DNA of 64,000 nucleotides from assembly GCA_020466095.1 (NCBI GenBank), contig CM035806.1, positions 18,150,724-18,214,723 of the forward strand, in the 5' to 3' direction. Both the position numbers and the translations under genes were made by a program. The notes beneath the pieces are model-generated. The model made no database searches, was not told where the DNA came from, and saw only the letters and a list, made by a program, of their open reading frames with translations. Source of the stretch: Chlorops oryzae (lineage: Eukaryota > Arthropoda > Insecta > Diptera > Chloropidae). This document shows, in pieces, positions 11,308 through 23,532 of the stretch. The first letter of the stretch is position 1. Every line of letters begins with the position of its first letter.

Positions 11308-12669
11308 ACTAAGAATGGGGAAGCTTCAAATGCGAAGGGTTGCCATTTAATCGTATTTCTCTATAACAAGAAAAGAAAACAAAAACGAAGAACAATAAGA
11401 AAAGCAACAACAACTGCAAAAATATGAAGGCGAGAAGCTCCAAGTCAGTTTCTTTGACGATCAACACGTGTGCCAAAGCAGCCCCGAACCAGTCAGCGCC
11501 ACAGAATTTTGATGGAAGAACAAAAGAAGCAAGCAAAAATTAACATGCGTAAAAAGCCCCCAACATGGACGACGCCATTTCCCTCCAACTCCAGTCCAGC
11601 CCCGCCTCCCCTTTCTCTAAGTATTTATGTTGTAAGATTTCGTGTTGTTTTTCTTCGTTCTCGCTTATGAACATCATTTTCATTGCCCACAAAGAGAAAA
11701 AAAAAACGAGCAAAAAAAAAAGCTGTCTCCATTGCCAAAGTTTCTGAGCCATTATTTTTTGACTTCCTCTCGTGGCTGGCTTTAAATAATAATGAGCAAA
11801 AAAAAATTGTATATATGTATGTATATTTTTTTGTTTAAATGAATTTAACAAAAGTTCACAAGTTCACTGGCGAATGGAACAATTGAACAATCGAGAGTGT
11901 GATTTATTGTTGCCATTTTTTCTCGACATTTTTTTTTCTATTTTTTTTATATTTTTATTTGTTAGTTTTTGCTTATTTTCTTAATTTGCGAACGATAATT
12001 TTTATCCCGATTTAAAATAAATATTATTATTATTTCATTTTTTTTTTTTCTTATTTTTATTCACATGATGGATCGGATGGAGTTTCGAATGACATGTCTG
12101 ACTGATGAACACAAACGAGGGGAGAAAAAATTTGTTGTCATTTTATGACAAGTGGTTAGCAAATATGCAAAAAAAAAAGAAAAAGAAAAAACTCAATGGC
12201 AAATGAGCATGTAATTTTCGGTTGCAATTATTGTGGGTGCTGAGCGGAAATACAAAAATATACATACATACATACATACATACGTCTACACTCTACAGTA
12301 ATGGAACTCATGTGTCCCAAATACCTGCATAAAGAACCGTGTAAAGCCTGTTTTTTTTTTAAATGCTGGCTACGCTTTTACTGCGAGCTGCGGGAGGATT
12401 CGTTGCGACTGAGCAGTGATCAAAAATGAACACGCCCGGGCGCACAATTGGTGATTATATTCCTTGAGTGATTGAGTGGTAAAAAAGTCGACCAAATTTT
12501 AAGTTGGGTTCTAGAACAAAAGGATTGAGTGAAATTGCTTTTGAAGTGGAGTGTTTTGAGTCTTTTCTTATGGACGGTTATGTGTTGTGAAAACAGGCCC
12601 ATGGAAAGTGGCAGATAAAGGTAGAAAGAGAGATAGAGGCAGAGAGAGGTACAGAGATTGGGAGAGAGG
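11308..12669. other. No gene recognised
   Basis: AT-rich; CATACATA run at 12261-12283; several short overlapping frames on both strands without coding signatures. Confidence 0.5.
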
Positions 12670-13322
12670 GAGAGTGAGGTAGTGTGATTTATAGTGAAGT
12701 ACAGTGAGGTGCAGTGAGGTAAATTGAGGTACAATGAGGTGCAGTGAGGTACAGTGAGGTGCAGTGAGGTACAATGAGGTAGAGTGAGGTAGAGTGAGGT
12801 AGAGTGAGTAAGAGTGAGGTAGAGTGAGGTAGAGTGAGGTAGAGTGAGGTAGAGTGAGGTAGAGTGAGTTAGAGTGAGGTAGAGTGAGTTAGAGTGAGGT
12901 AGAGTGAATTAGAGTGAGGTAGAGTGAGTTAGAGTGAGTTAGAGTGAGGTAGAGTGAGTTAGAGTGAGGTAGAGTGAGTTAGAGTGAGTAGAGTGAGGTA
13001 GAGTGAGGTAGAGTGAGGTAGAGTGAGGTAGAGTGAGTTAGAGTGAGGTAGAGTGAGTTAGAGTGAGGTAGAGTGAGTTAGAGTGAGGTAGAGTGAGGTA
13101 GAGTGAGGTAGAGTGAGGTAGAGTGAGGTAGAGTGAGGTAGAGTGAGGTAGAGTGAGGTAGAGTGAGGTAGAGTGAGGTAGAGTGAGGTAGAGTGAGTAG
13201 AGTGAGGTAGAGTGAGTTAGAGTGAGCTAGAGTGAGTTAGAGTGAGGTAGAGTGAGGTAGAGTGAGTTAGAGTGAGGTAGAGTGAGTTAGAGTGAGGTAG
13301 AGTGAGTAAGAGTGAGGTAGAG
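12670..13322. repeat. Minisatellite of 10-bp unit (AGAGTGAGGT)n
   Basis: About 65 tandem copies of AGAGTGAGGT and its variant AGAGTGAGTT, in almost perfect 10-bp register. Older, more divergent units (CAGTGAGGTG) sit at the left edge. Frames read through it (Ser/Leu/Thr-rich on the minus strand) are by-products. Confidence 0.95.
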
Positions 13323-13760
13323 AAAGGGACAGAGATATGGTTGAATATTAGCTGGGTAGCAGAAATGAAGAGAGTTAGATAAAGAGAGGGGAGAAAGAAG
13401 AAGGTATAAAGAGAGAGGGATAGAGACAGACAGAGTGGGTGGGAGGGAGAAAGAGCGAAGGGAGAGTGGAGCAAGAGACAGCGCAAAAGAGAGAACAAGA
13501 GAATGAGACAGAAAGAAAAGGAAAGAGTGTAAAGGTAAAAGATAAATGCTGAGACAGAAAAAGAAAGATGGTGGTAGGAATGACGGAGAGGAATGGAAAG
13601 GGAGAGAATATGGAAATTAGAGTGTAGAGAGAGAGAGAGTGAAAAGATTAAAAGAGAGGATAATTAGAGAGCTAGAAAAAGAGAACTTGGGCGGTGGCAA
13701 TTTGAGTGAAGAACAAAAAAGAAAGGTTTAAAAAATAGAGAAAGAAAAATTAACAAATTC

Positions 13761-13799
<39 letters not shown>

Positions 13800-13935
13800 T
13801 GGATAAGGACAGAGAAAGAAAGATCGATAAAGATAGGGAAAAAGACCTTGGGAGGGGAAAGAAGAAAGAGAGAGAGAGAGAGAGAAAGAAATTAAGATAA
13901 AAGATGGGAGAGAGAGAGAGAGAGAGAGGGACAAG
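13323..13935. repeat. GA-rich degenerate microsatellite
   Basis: Almost pure purine strand (GAGAGA, GAAAGA, GGGAGA) directly following the 10-bp minisatellite, with clean (GA)n runs at 13766-13794 and 13867-13927. Confidence 0.9.
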
Positions 13936-14754
13936 CAAAAGAGCCCGAATCAGGACCAGACAAGGATCTGGCCAGGCATCAAAAATATGTTATTTGCACT
14001 CTTTTACTTCAGAATCTGATACGATTTACTTCCAATTTACTTCCAAAATCGCTGTCTAGACATCTTTTTTTACACATAGAAAAGATAAAAAATAAAGTTC
14101 AATAGCATTTTAGCATTAATGGACCATAAAAACATTCTTAGACTTAAAACTGGTTAGATTAGATCTCGGTTTCAATGACTTTTGTTTTTATACATACTAC
14201 TTATTTCAAATACCATCAAAATACATAAGTATGTAGAACTGTATGTTTGTATGTACGTACATATACATATATATTAATTTACATGCATGTACTTGTTGAT
14301 ATAATCGGGCAAATGTCGCGCATGTCGTCCGTCGTTGTTGCTTTAAAAAAAAAAAAATTTCTTCTCGGTAGTGTCATAAGAAAACAAAAACCCAAAGAAC
14401 GTGTTTTGTGTTCAAAAAACACTTCAATTCTATTCAAAATATTCCAGCGACGATCGAATACAAATCCGTGCAAATTTTGATTTGAAAACAAAACGTTATA
14501 CATATGTATGTATGTAGGTGTGTTAAAAAATCTAAGAAAAAACAAACGTGCGCGAATTTGTCACGAATTTTTCCTAATGACAATTTCTGTTTCGAGAATT
14601 ACTCAATAAGGGCACTAATTATGTTGCCATCATGGTTAAGTGGAATTCCTCATTAGTGAATACACTAAAGATCGATTATTTGGTTTTTTAATCGATTACT
14701 ATTAAAGAATATCTGAAAAGCTTGGTTCATTCGTATAAGTAGTTTGAAGGGGCA

Positions 14755-15008
14755 GCGAGAGTGAGTGAGAGTAAGAGAACGAGAGTCAGTGACAGAGTGA
14801 AAGAGAGAATGGGAGAGTACAAGTGTGAGCGAAAGAGTGCAACTGAGAGACAGTGAAAGAGATATATAGTGAGTGAGAGAGAAAGAGTAAGTGAGTGAGT
14901 GAAAGATAGAGTGAGTGAAAGAGAGAGTGAGTGAAAGGGAGTGAGTGAAAGAGAGAGAGAGAGAGAATGTGAAAGAGAGTTTGAGTGAAAGAGTGAGTGA
15001 GAAAAAGA
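14755..15008. repeat. GAGTGA/GAGAGA array
   Basis: Purine-rich tract of GTGAGTGA, GAAAGAGA and GAGAGA units, about 250 bp. Confidence 0.9.
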
Positions 15009-17244
15009 TCGAGTGTCACCCTTTCGTGTTCAATCCAAAAAAAACTTATCTCAAGATTTAGAATATTCTTCTGATATAAGGATGATCGAAATAAAATACA
15101 AATATCGATATGATTTCATTTCATTGAAAAATTTCAATGTCACATTTTCCGATGCCTTAAATAGCTTGTTTTCCCTGCCAGCTTTTTTTGCACTTTCCCT
15201 TAAGTCACAAGAAAACAACAAGTCGCCTTTCATCTTGGATCTTTTTATATTTATTTAAAAAAACATTTTTGTTTTTTTTTTTTTGAGTATTTTTCGATTC
15301 TTTGCGGATATATCGAATTACCTACATAATATTTACCCAAATCTCACTCAATACAAAGGTCAAGCGAACGCGAGAAGAGAACAAAACACGAAGCAGAATT
15401 CAGAAATCGAATGGCAAGAACAAGGAGGAGGAAGAGGAGGAGGAGGAGGAGGAGGTACCATTGAAAGTGTTTATGTGCAAGTGTATGTGCATGTTTTTGT
15501 TTACTGGACCTTCGTTTATATGAAAAGAAAAGAAATAAAGGCTTTTGCATATTATCTAAGGATATTATCACTGTCAAGATGACAAGTTATGGAAATATAC
15601 CAGAAAATATCGCACAAAAAAAAAAAAAAAAAAAAAAACACAAAAAAAAGATTGAAAAAGGCAAGAAAAAATATGGAAATTATTTTGCGTCACAATGACG
15701 AAGGAAAATTGCGACATCCTTCTTCAATAGAAAATGTTTTATTTATAAGCGCTGGAAAATGTCTCATCTTTTATTTTATTTATTTTTTTTTTCTATTATT
15801 AAAAATTCGAAAGAGTAGAAAAGCGAAAGAGTAAACATTGAACTACCTATCTACGTTGGAAAAATTTTTTCCCCGATCGTCGAATGAGGGGCTTCCCCCC
15901 CTCTCCTTGAAGTTTTTTTCCACAGAGCTCAAGTCGCGTCTTTATCATTTTATTTTAAATAATTTCGACCTATTTTTTCGGCCCAAAATACTTATGACTT
16001 CAATTTCACTTTATCTCATAAATGCTAAAAACGAAAGAAATTTGTCATTCTCTCCCTCTTCACCTCTCTCTCCCATTTTTTCGATCATTTGCGAAAGCAA
16101 GTGATAAGTACTTGTGCAATTATTGCAAAAAAAAAAAAAAGAGAGAAGTGCCTTAAATCTCTTGAGTCAATAAATTTCACCACCTCCACAAACAGAGAAC
16201 AGTGATCAGGAATAGGACAGTCTCACTCTCAGTCTCAGTCACAGTCACAACAATGACAGCTTTATATGGGCGAAAGTGTGACCCAAAAACCAAAGCGGAA
16301 AAAAGAGTGCTAGGAAACGATTGGATATCATATGATTGGGAGCCATCATAGAAAGTCAAGCGAAAGAGAAGGGAAAAGATATCAATGGCAAAGCAAAAAA
16401 AAAAAAAAAAAATTGAACAAAAAATAAACGTAATAATTGCTTGAGAAGAAATTCACGAAGACCAGGAATATACGGGCGCCTTGAAGCGACTCTTTCGTGC
16501 GTGTGTGGGTGGGTCGGTGCATTCCATGGTTGATGCATAGATTAATGTATCAATATGTACACATGACTGCTTGTCCAAACATGTAATGAAAGCTTAAAGC
16601 CCATATCGATTTGAAAAGCTCAAAAAAAAAGGCCCAAAGAAAGTCGAATTTATTCGAATCGAACTGAATTGAGGCCGGCCTAAGCGCTCCATCGAATCAA
16701 TTCTTTGGATGATTTTTGTTTTTTTTTCTTTTTTTGCAGGCGAAAAAAATTGTTTTCTTTTCATTTTCGACTCTTTTTGTTGAAGTTTTTTTCCCTTCCT
16801 CCGTTTTTATATTTTTTTTTTAAATCTATTTTTCGCTCACTTTTGAATAATTACTTTAATCACGTATCGCCAGCGCGGATTTTGGCATTTAACAGTTTGC
16901 GCATTTGATCAACCTTGAGGCTAACTCCGACTCTGACTCGATGTCGAAGCTGTCGTATCTATTTTAGGGCGGCAGTTAAAATGCTCATTATATCCATCAT
17001 GTCTGGATTCGAGTCTAGTCGAGGTTCCGATTCAAAACCACTTTTTTTCGCAATTGCTTTTGTTATGATTTTCAAATTAACGCATTGAAGGCCAAAAAAA
17101 CAACCAAAAAATTTATTTTAACGTTTTTATAAAGATAGGATTTTTTGTTTTTGTACCGTAGCACATTTACATGACACATTTGGCATTGCAAATTGAGTTA
17201 GAAATTTCATTTTATTCCATTTAGTGTGATTTTGTGTATTTTAT
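15009..17244. other. No gene recognised
   Basis: AT-rich with a (GGA)n run at 15424-15455, long A-runs (15618-15638, 16126-16140, 16396-16412) and T-runs. No frame of coding character. Confidence 0.5.
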
Positions 17245-17329
17245 ATATCGTCCCCTCAGAAAACGACTGTCGTATGTCGCATGTATTTGTTATGGGACAT
17301 ACGACAGTCGTTTTCTGAGGGTACGATAT
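17245..17329. repeat. Near-perfect 34-bp-arm hairpin
   Basis: Arms 17245-17278 and 17296-17329 are complementary at 33 of 34 positions; the inner 26 bp are perfect (CCTCAGAAAACGACTGTCGT is the middle of the arm). The loop is 17 nt. The outer end ATATCGTACCC resembles the terminus of the 11-kb MITE, so this may be a minimal foldback element. Confidence 0.8.
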
Positions 17330-17394
17330 GTACCCAGCCTAAGCAGGGCTATTTAGCTTTGTGTGGATCTTGTCATAGCTAGAGCTAATCTTCG

Positions 17395-17560
17395 AAGTTA
17401 TAGACAAACATATGTGCATATGTATTCTTGATCATTATCGAGAACAGAATCAATTCAGACGTGTCCGTCCGTCCGTCCGTCCGTCCTTCTTTTCGACCGT
17501 CTATAACTCAATCTAAGTCACAAGCGAAAAATATATATCATTAAGAGAAAGTTGTACATA
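17395..17560 (+). mobile_element. DINE-1/Helentron-like fragment
   Basis: Contains TATGTATTCTTGATCATTAT, AATCAATTCAGACGTGTCCG and a (GTCC)n run, followed by a degenerate CTATAACTC block. Resembles the same portion of the 43.9-kb repeat and of Drosophila DINE-1; no ends are visible. Confidence 0.4.
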
Positions 17561-17824
17561 AAAATCTATAACTCGAATTCTCCATTCCCAAATGCACCCC
17601 TGAGGAGTTATGGGGCCTTAAAGTTTTTTGGCACTGAGTCCAGAAAAACAATTCTCCCACGCCAATGGTTAATTGTAGGGAAAAAAAATTTTAATTAATT
17701 TGAAAGTCAATTGTGCAGGCTTTTAGGCAATACTTAATTGATGGTTAAAATTTCAGCCATTGGGTGAAAATGAAACAGTCAAAGTCAAAAATTCTTATAA
17801 ATTGTTCAATTTTTTTTTTTTTTT

Positions 17825-17962
17825 TTTTACTTTCGAAGAAATTTTGGTATGAAAAGGGTCCAATTAACACCGAAATTTTTTATTTTATTCAAAATGCTAG
17901 ATCGATTTCCTTTAATTTGGTACCCCATATGTTTAATAAATTTTTTGAAAATAAGATGAAAA
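17825..17962 (-). repeat. Dispersed repeat, inverted partner of 5036-5170
   Basis: Contains TTGGTACCCCATATGTTTAA and TTTTTTATTTTATTCAAAAT, the reverse complement of the 5-kb segment. A poly-T run occurs at its left edge, matching the poly-A run at the end of the 5-kb copy. Confidence 0.75.
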
Positions 17963-17999
17963 CAAATAGACATTGTGGAAAGGATTGGAAGAATTGGAA

Positions 18000-18199
18000 G
18001 GATGGAAGCTAGATTTTTCATTATAACTGTTCTTTGTTTATTTGAATATTTTTCCACTTACATGAAAAATTCCCATTTTTCATACATTTTTCATTGATGG
18101 CTGTTAAAGTCATGTTGGAATACGTCCGTACTACAGTTTTGCTGTAATATAACTACGTTAAATTGTTGTTAATTACACAGTCGTAGTTTTTGCTCAGTG
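18000..18199. mobile_element. Second copy of the CACTGAGC-ended element, partial
   Basis: Shares GCTAGATTT, CCCATTTTTCA, TTAAAGTCATG and ATACGTCCGTACTACAGTTT with 47185-47575 and ends CTCAGTG-TA. It lacks the tRNA-like cassette and ~200 bp around it; the left end is not recognisable. Confidence 0.55.
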
Positions 18200-18404
18200 T
18201 ACTTAATCGAATAATGAAGGATTAATGACTGTAATGAGTTCATCCAATCGGAGTTTAAGCGAGCAAACGAATAGATTCCTCTAATTTTGATATAAAAATC
18301 GCGTTTCTATTTTCTGAAAGAGCGTTTTCAATTGGAAAATCAAATAAAATTCAATTTGGTCTTAAACTTGTAAATGAAAAGGATCTCTGACTGATCGATT
18401 TGGC

Positions 18405-18475
18405 AAACACGGAACCGATGGATAAGCACATGATTGGAAAACGAGAGTTCAGAGGTTCAAATCCCATAACAAAGG
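18405..18475 (+). repeat. tRNA-like sequence with B-box
   Basis: GATGGATAAGCAC (A-box-like) is followed by an exact GGTTCAAATCC B-box (18454-18464). The acceptor stem cannot be closed by eye, so it is probably a SINE head or decayed tRNA copy. Confidence 0.35.
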
Positions 18476-18489
18476 GGAGATCAAAAGCG

Positions 18490-20243
18490 GGTATATAAAC
18501 ATTCAAAAATATATTTGACATTAAATATGTATGGCGAATTGTGCGGGCCAGTTTTTTTGCAGACGTACCTATTTTTTTTATTTTTTTTATTTTTTTCATT
18601 TTTATTTTTACTGGTTACGGGCGGGTTTTGTTTAGATTCGGGCTTGTTTCAGGCTTATTTTTTCACTACCCATGCCTGTTGCGGGCGCGAAATCTGTGCC
18701 CCCTTCGGGTCCAGAGATCGTGCGTGTTGTACGGGCATGCAAAATAAGCTCGAATATTTTTACTAAGGATAAAATGCATCACTACCTTTGGGCTATTCAA
18801 GAAGGTCAAAAATTCTATTACTCTCTGTCGCCCATTTCGTGGTCGAAAGGAGTACCTACATACTCTCTTTGGTATCCATTAGGAGCTGAAAATTACAATT
18901 CGTCCGTAAGGAAATTCATTGCTACAAAAAGGTGTACAAAATGCATCAGGTTTGGAGATTTATGGGAATAGTCCATTACTAGCAAAGGATCGATCCGAGA
19001 TTAATCTTTGGATGATCTTACTTTGCACTGGGTATATACGTACGTACAAACATACATACACAGATGCATACATATGTACCTAAGTATATGTAAAACGCAA
19101 TTGAATTCAAGTCAATAAACTGCATTTTCAATTTGATTTACTGAATTTTCACACTGCTCAATAATTTTGAAGATGTTTCTTGTGAGGTAGAACGACGCTT
19201 ATCAATCAAAAAATATAAAATTAAAATTAAAAAAAGAAAGCAGCAAATAAATAGACTTTTGTTTTGCCGCCTAGCAAAACATAACATGTACAAATGTACA
19301 TATAAACAGGTATGTTTGTAGGCTAGTGTATGCGCACATACGCAAAATCGTGTTTATAATCGAAAAGCCAACAATAATTGCCATTATCTTTCCAACTGAA
19401 TTCTTTATGACGAGCCGTCATCGTCTTCGTCGTTGCCGTTGCCGTTGCCGCTGCCGTCGCCGCATTTGTTACAATTTAACTACAAAATGTGCATTATCAA
19501 TAAATACCCCGCCCCCCGCCGCCACCCCCAACAACAACCACTTGAAAGAAACACTGCATTCACGAGCTCAACTCTTCGCATAGAATTTCGATCTTCATTC
19601 GCGCCACGCTCTCATGTTCCTGCTTGTTTGCTTGCTCCGCATGCAAATCCGAAGAGCCTCACTACGCACACAGTGTTATTAACCTTATTTTGAACTTTTT
19701 TCTATGCCACTGTGTTATCAATTTAATGAAAATATAATAAAAAGAAATAAAAATAAAATTGAAAATGAAAACAAAAACAAAAACAAACAAAAGCAAAAGC
19801 AAAAAAATAACAACGAAAAAAGCAAAAAATAAAAGCGAAAAACAAAAGGAAAATTAAAATGAAAATCAGAAAAATAAATTCCATTCCGAAAAGAATTCAA
19901 GAAAAAAAGGAAATGCGCGGCTCGCCCGCCCGATTTAAAACAAATTAAAATAATAAAAAATACTTAATCAAAAACACAAAAAGAAAACAAAACAAAACAC
20001 AAAACAAAATGCAGTAGAACGTACAGATCAGCAAGAACCTTCTGCGAGTATTTATTATATTTTTATTTAACTTAGTAATTCGAAAAATTTGTTCACTACA
20101 TTCGCAGATAAGCCTCAGAAATTTTGTTTGCCTTTCTCTTTGATTTTCTTTTTCGTATAAATATTTTTCCAAAAAAATTCTTGCGCGATAAAAGCATTTC
20201 AAGGTTTCGAACCGAGCCAGTCCATGCATGCATTCAAGGTGGC
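18490..20243. other. No gene recognised; GC-richer patch at 19400-19680
   Basis: The patch has GCCGTTGCCGTTGCCGC-type trinucleotide repetition and CCCCGCC runs; the surroundings are A/T-rich with AAAACAAAAAC repeats (19760-19990). Confidence 0.5.
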
Positions 20244-20273
20244 GAGAGAGAGATAGAGAGGGAGAGAGGGAGA

Positions 20274-20321
<48 letters not shown>

Positions 20322-20335
20322 GGAGAGGGAGAGAA
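20244..20335. repeat. (GA)n microsatellite
   Basis: About 90 bp of GA/GGGAGA repeat, 210 bp from a long CT tract of opposite strand sense. Confidence 0.95.
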
Positions 20336-20543
20336 TGTTCGCGAGAAAGAAAGAAATACAAAAAAGACATTTAGACACATGCAGCGGTGCAATTTTTAAA
20401 AAAATCACAAGATAAGCGGGTAGATTACTCAAAACACTAAAGGAGAAAGAGTCATGCGAAAGATATGCGAAAGAGGAAATGGCAATGGAGATTTTAAGCT
20501 TGAATTCTTCGATGATACGACTTAGTTAAGCGAGTCAAAATTA

Positions 20544-20544
<1 letters not shown>

Positions 20545-20620
<76 letters not shown>

Positions 20621-20676
20621 CTCTCTATCTCTCTCGCTCTCTGTCTCTCTCTTTCTCTCCTATCTCTCTCTTTCTC

Positions 20677-20715
<39 letters not shown>

Positions 20716-20746
20716 ATCTCTCTCTCTATCTCTCTCTATGTCTCTC

Positions 20747-20794
<48 letters not shown>

Positions 20795-20955
20795 CTCTCT
20801 CTTCTCTTTCTCTCTCTCTATCTCTCTCTCTCTCTCTCTATCTATCTCTATTCATCCCTCAATCTCTCTCTATCTATCTCTATTCATCCCTCAATCTCTC
20901 TCAATCTCTCTTAATCTCTCTCAAACTCTCTCAAACACTCTCTTTATCTCATTCT
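20545..20955. repeat. (CT)n microsatellite, ~400 bp
   Basis: CTCTCT with TATC, TTCT and AATC interruptions, becoming degenerate toward 20950. Opposite in sense to the GA tract at 20244-20335. Confidence 0.95.
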
Positions 20956-22651
20956 AATTGTCATTCTGTGTGTGACCGTCCCGAAGTTTTTTAAACCGGA
21001 CTTTATCAAAAAAGACCTCATAGACATGAAATTATGTCTAACATATCAACATTTTAGCCTGCAGTCGAAAGATCGTAAAAATAAAATTATTTTAAAAAAA
21101 TTAATAAAATTTGTATTTACATAAAAAAATCTAAAATCCAAAAAGTCATTCACCTCCTCCGCGTGATGAGTAATTACATAAAATATATATTAAAAAAAAA
21201 AAAAAAGCACCAGACAAATTGATGGACACTAAACGACACCCGGTCGTCTATACACGCCCAGCACTTATCAATTATAACTAAGTACATGACGGAGTTTTTT
21301 ACATTATTGTTCATTTTATTCTCATTTTTATTAGATTTTTTTAGTTATTTTTTTTTAAGGAGAACCCCTAGAAACGAAGAAGAAAATCAGTTCAGAGTCA
21401 TTAAAATAAAGACTCATTAGTAAAGTGCTGAACGAAAGTTTGACAAACATTCCAGAAAGAAGTTCATTGATTAGATTATAGTGCCATCAGGTAGATGAGA
21501 ACAACAGTGAAGACTCTGCTTTAAGGATCAAAATTATGGCTTGTTACGAATTTATTCCTTAATGTGTGGACGTTTGCCCCTCATAGGGCACCTAATTTTT
21601 TCGATCCCCAATCGAAAGTTGTTCCGATTTCTTTCGCCTGAAGGGTATATACAGTACTTAGTCCCATTTAGAAGAACTTCGCCGTGGTACACCTTAATCA
21701 AAATCTAAGAAACTGAATAAGCTTGTCCAAAATTAACCCACTAACGCATGAAGGGACTAAGTAAGCAGAACTCTCTGCCCGATCCACCCACAAAAAATCA
21801 AAATTCTTTCATCCGTCTAGCTGTCACACTGAGACCACTCCCCCGCGCATTATATTAATTTTTGTACTTTTACTGTACATGCTGCTGCTGTGCGCGGCAA
21901 ATGGCCACGGTAAGACGTTAAATGAATTAAACAAAGCCTAACACGATAAAATGAAATTAAGATCTTTATTATTTCGATGGTTCGACGGCAATCATGTCCA
22001 AGCCGCGTCCATCCCATCAAAGCCAATACCACAAAAACGAATTTCGAAGGACGTCATCTCAGCCTTAGCAGCCTTTTTTCCACGAATTTTTCTCCATTTT
22101 CAATGTCGGTGACATTTTCGACGCCATTTTGTTTTGCGCTTTTTCGGAAAAACCTCCAAAACAATAATATTAAAAACAAAATTAAATGAAAAAAAAAAGA
22201 AGAAAATAATGGGAAACCTTTTCTGTGGTCAGTTTTCATTAAAAGCGGTCATTGCCGTTTCCTCGTGCGACATTGCGTGACAAAAGCAAATTATTCACAC
22301 AAAAAAATAAGAAGCGAAGGAAAGGCTGACAAGTGGGGGAATTATTATTGGAGCTTAATGCCGCCGACCAAAAGAGAAAAACGATTTTTTTTTTCTGTCA
22401 ATTTTTTTGGTTCTTTTGTTTTAAAACAAAATGAAAGGAAAAGAAAAATGATGGACTGAAAAGTTAAGAAATTTCCACAGATTTAAGAGAATTTCAGAAT
22501 TCTTTTCTCGTAATTTGTACCTGTCTGAAGCATCAAAACAAAAAATTTGGGTCACAACCGTGGGGGACAAATGACAGTTAACCTTCTACGATAATCAATG
22601 TGTGTATGACAATTATAAGCCGATAAGATTCTGTTCTTTAAAAAGCGTGTA
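20956..22651. other. No gene recognised
   Basis: AT-rich spacer; short frames only. Confidence 0.5.
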
Positions 22652-23397
22652 CAGTCAAACTTCGATAAATTGAATTGATTTGGAGATTAGAGATTTGGAG
22701 AGATAGAGAGTAGAGAGAGAGAGAGAGAGAGATAGAGAGAGAGAGATAGAAATAGAGAGATAGAGAAAGAGATAGAGAGAGAGATAGAGAAAGATAAATA
22801 TAGAGGGAGAGGGGGTGAGAGAAGAGAGAGATGAGTAGGGAGGAGGAAGATTAGAGAGAGGGATAGGAGAAGCAGAAATAGGGAAAGCGAAAGAGAGAAG
22901 CAGAAATATAGAAAGATAGAAGGAGAAAGAGAGAGAAAGAGAGAACGAGAAAGAGCTGGGGAAAGAAAGAAGGAGAGAGAGAGAAGGAGGAAGGAAAGAT
23001 ATAGATTAAAAAAGACTAGGAGAAGGGAAAGAGAGAAGGAGAAAGTTAGAGATAAAGCTAAAGGAAGAAAGAGAACGATAAAAGGACATCGAGAAAAGAC
23101 GAACAGGAAAAAGAGGGAAGGAGAGAGAGAGAAGGAGAAAGAGAGAAGATTAAAAAGACAGGAGAAGGAAAGAGAAGTGAAGAAAGTAGAGAAAAGAAAG
23201 GAAGATAGAGAAGCGAAAAGGAAGAGAAAAGAGAAAGGAAAAAGAGAGAAGGAGAGAGAGAGAAGAGAAGAGAAAGAGAGAGACAGAGAGACAGAGAAGA
23301 GAGAGAGAAAGAGAAGAGAGAGAAGAAAGAAGAGAAGAAGAGAGAGAAAGAAAAGAATAGAGAGAGAAGAAGAAAGAGAAGAGAGAGAGAGAGAGAC

Positions 23398-23429
<32 letters not shown>

Positions 23430-23532
23430 GAGAGAGAGAAGTTCGGGAAATGGCGAGATTTTAATGCTTAAATCTCGAAGGCTTCGTAAAGCTCTTTAAA
23501 TAGTTTCGATTCGAGTTATAGAAGTTTTACTG
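22652..23532. mobile_element. Pogo-like MITE whose interior is a long GA tract
   Basis: TA-CAGTCAAACTTCGATAAATT at the left, and at the right the complement of CAGTAAAACTTCTATAACTC with TA. The ends match at about 19 of 23 positions. Between about 22675 and 23445 nearly the whole interior is GA/GAGAAA repeat. The encoded Arg/Glu-rich frame is a repeat by-product. Confidence 0.6.

Noticed and set aside
12320..12345. Second recursive splice site at TACCTGCAT (minus GCAG|GTATTT)
   Set aside because: Weak pyrimidine tract and poor donor.
23177..23464. Arg/Glu/Lys-rich 95-codon frame resembling a coiled coil
   Set aside because: It is GA repeat read in one register inside a MITE-like element.
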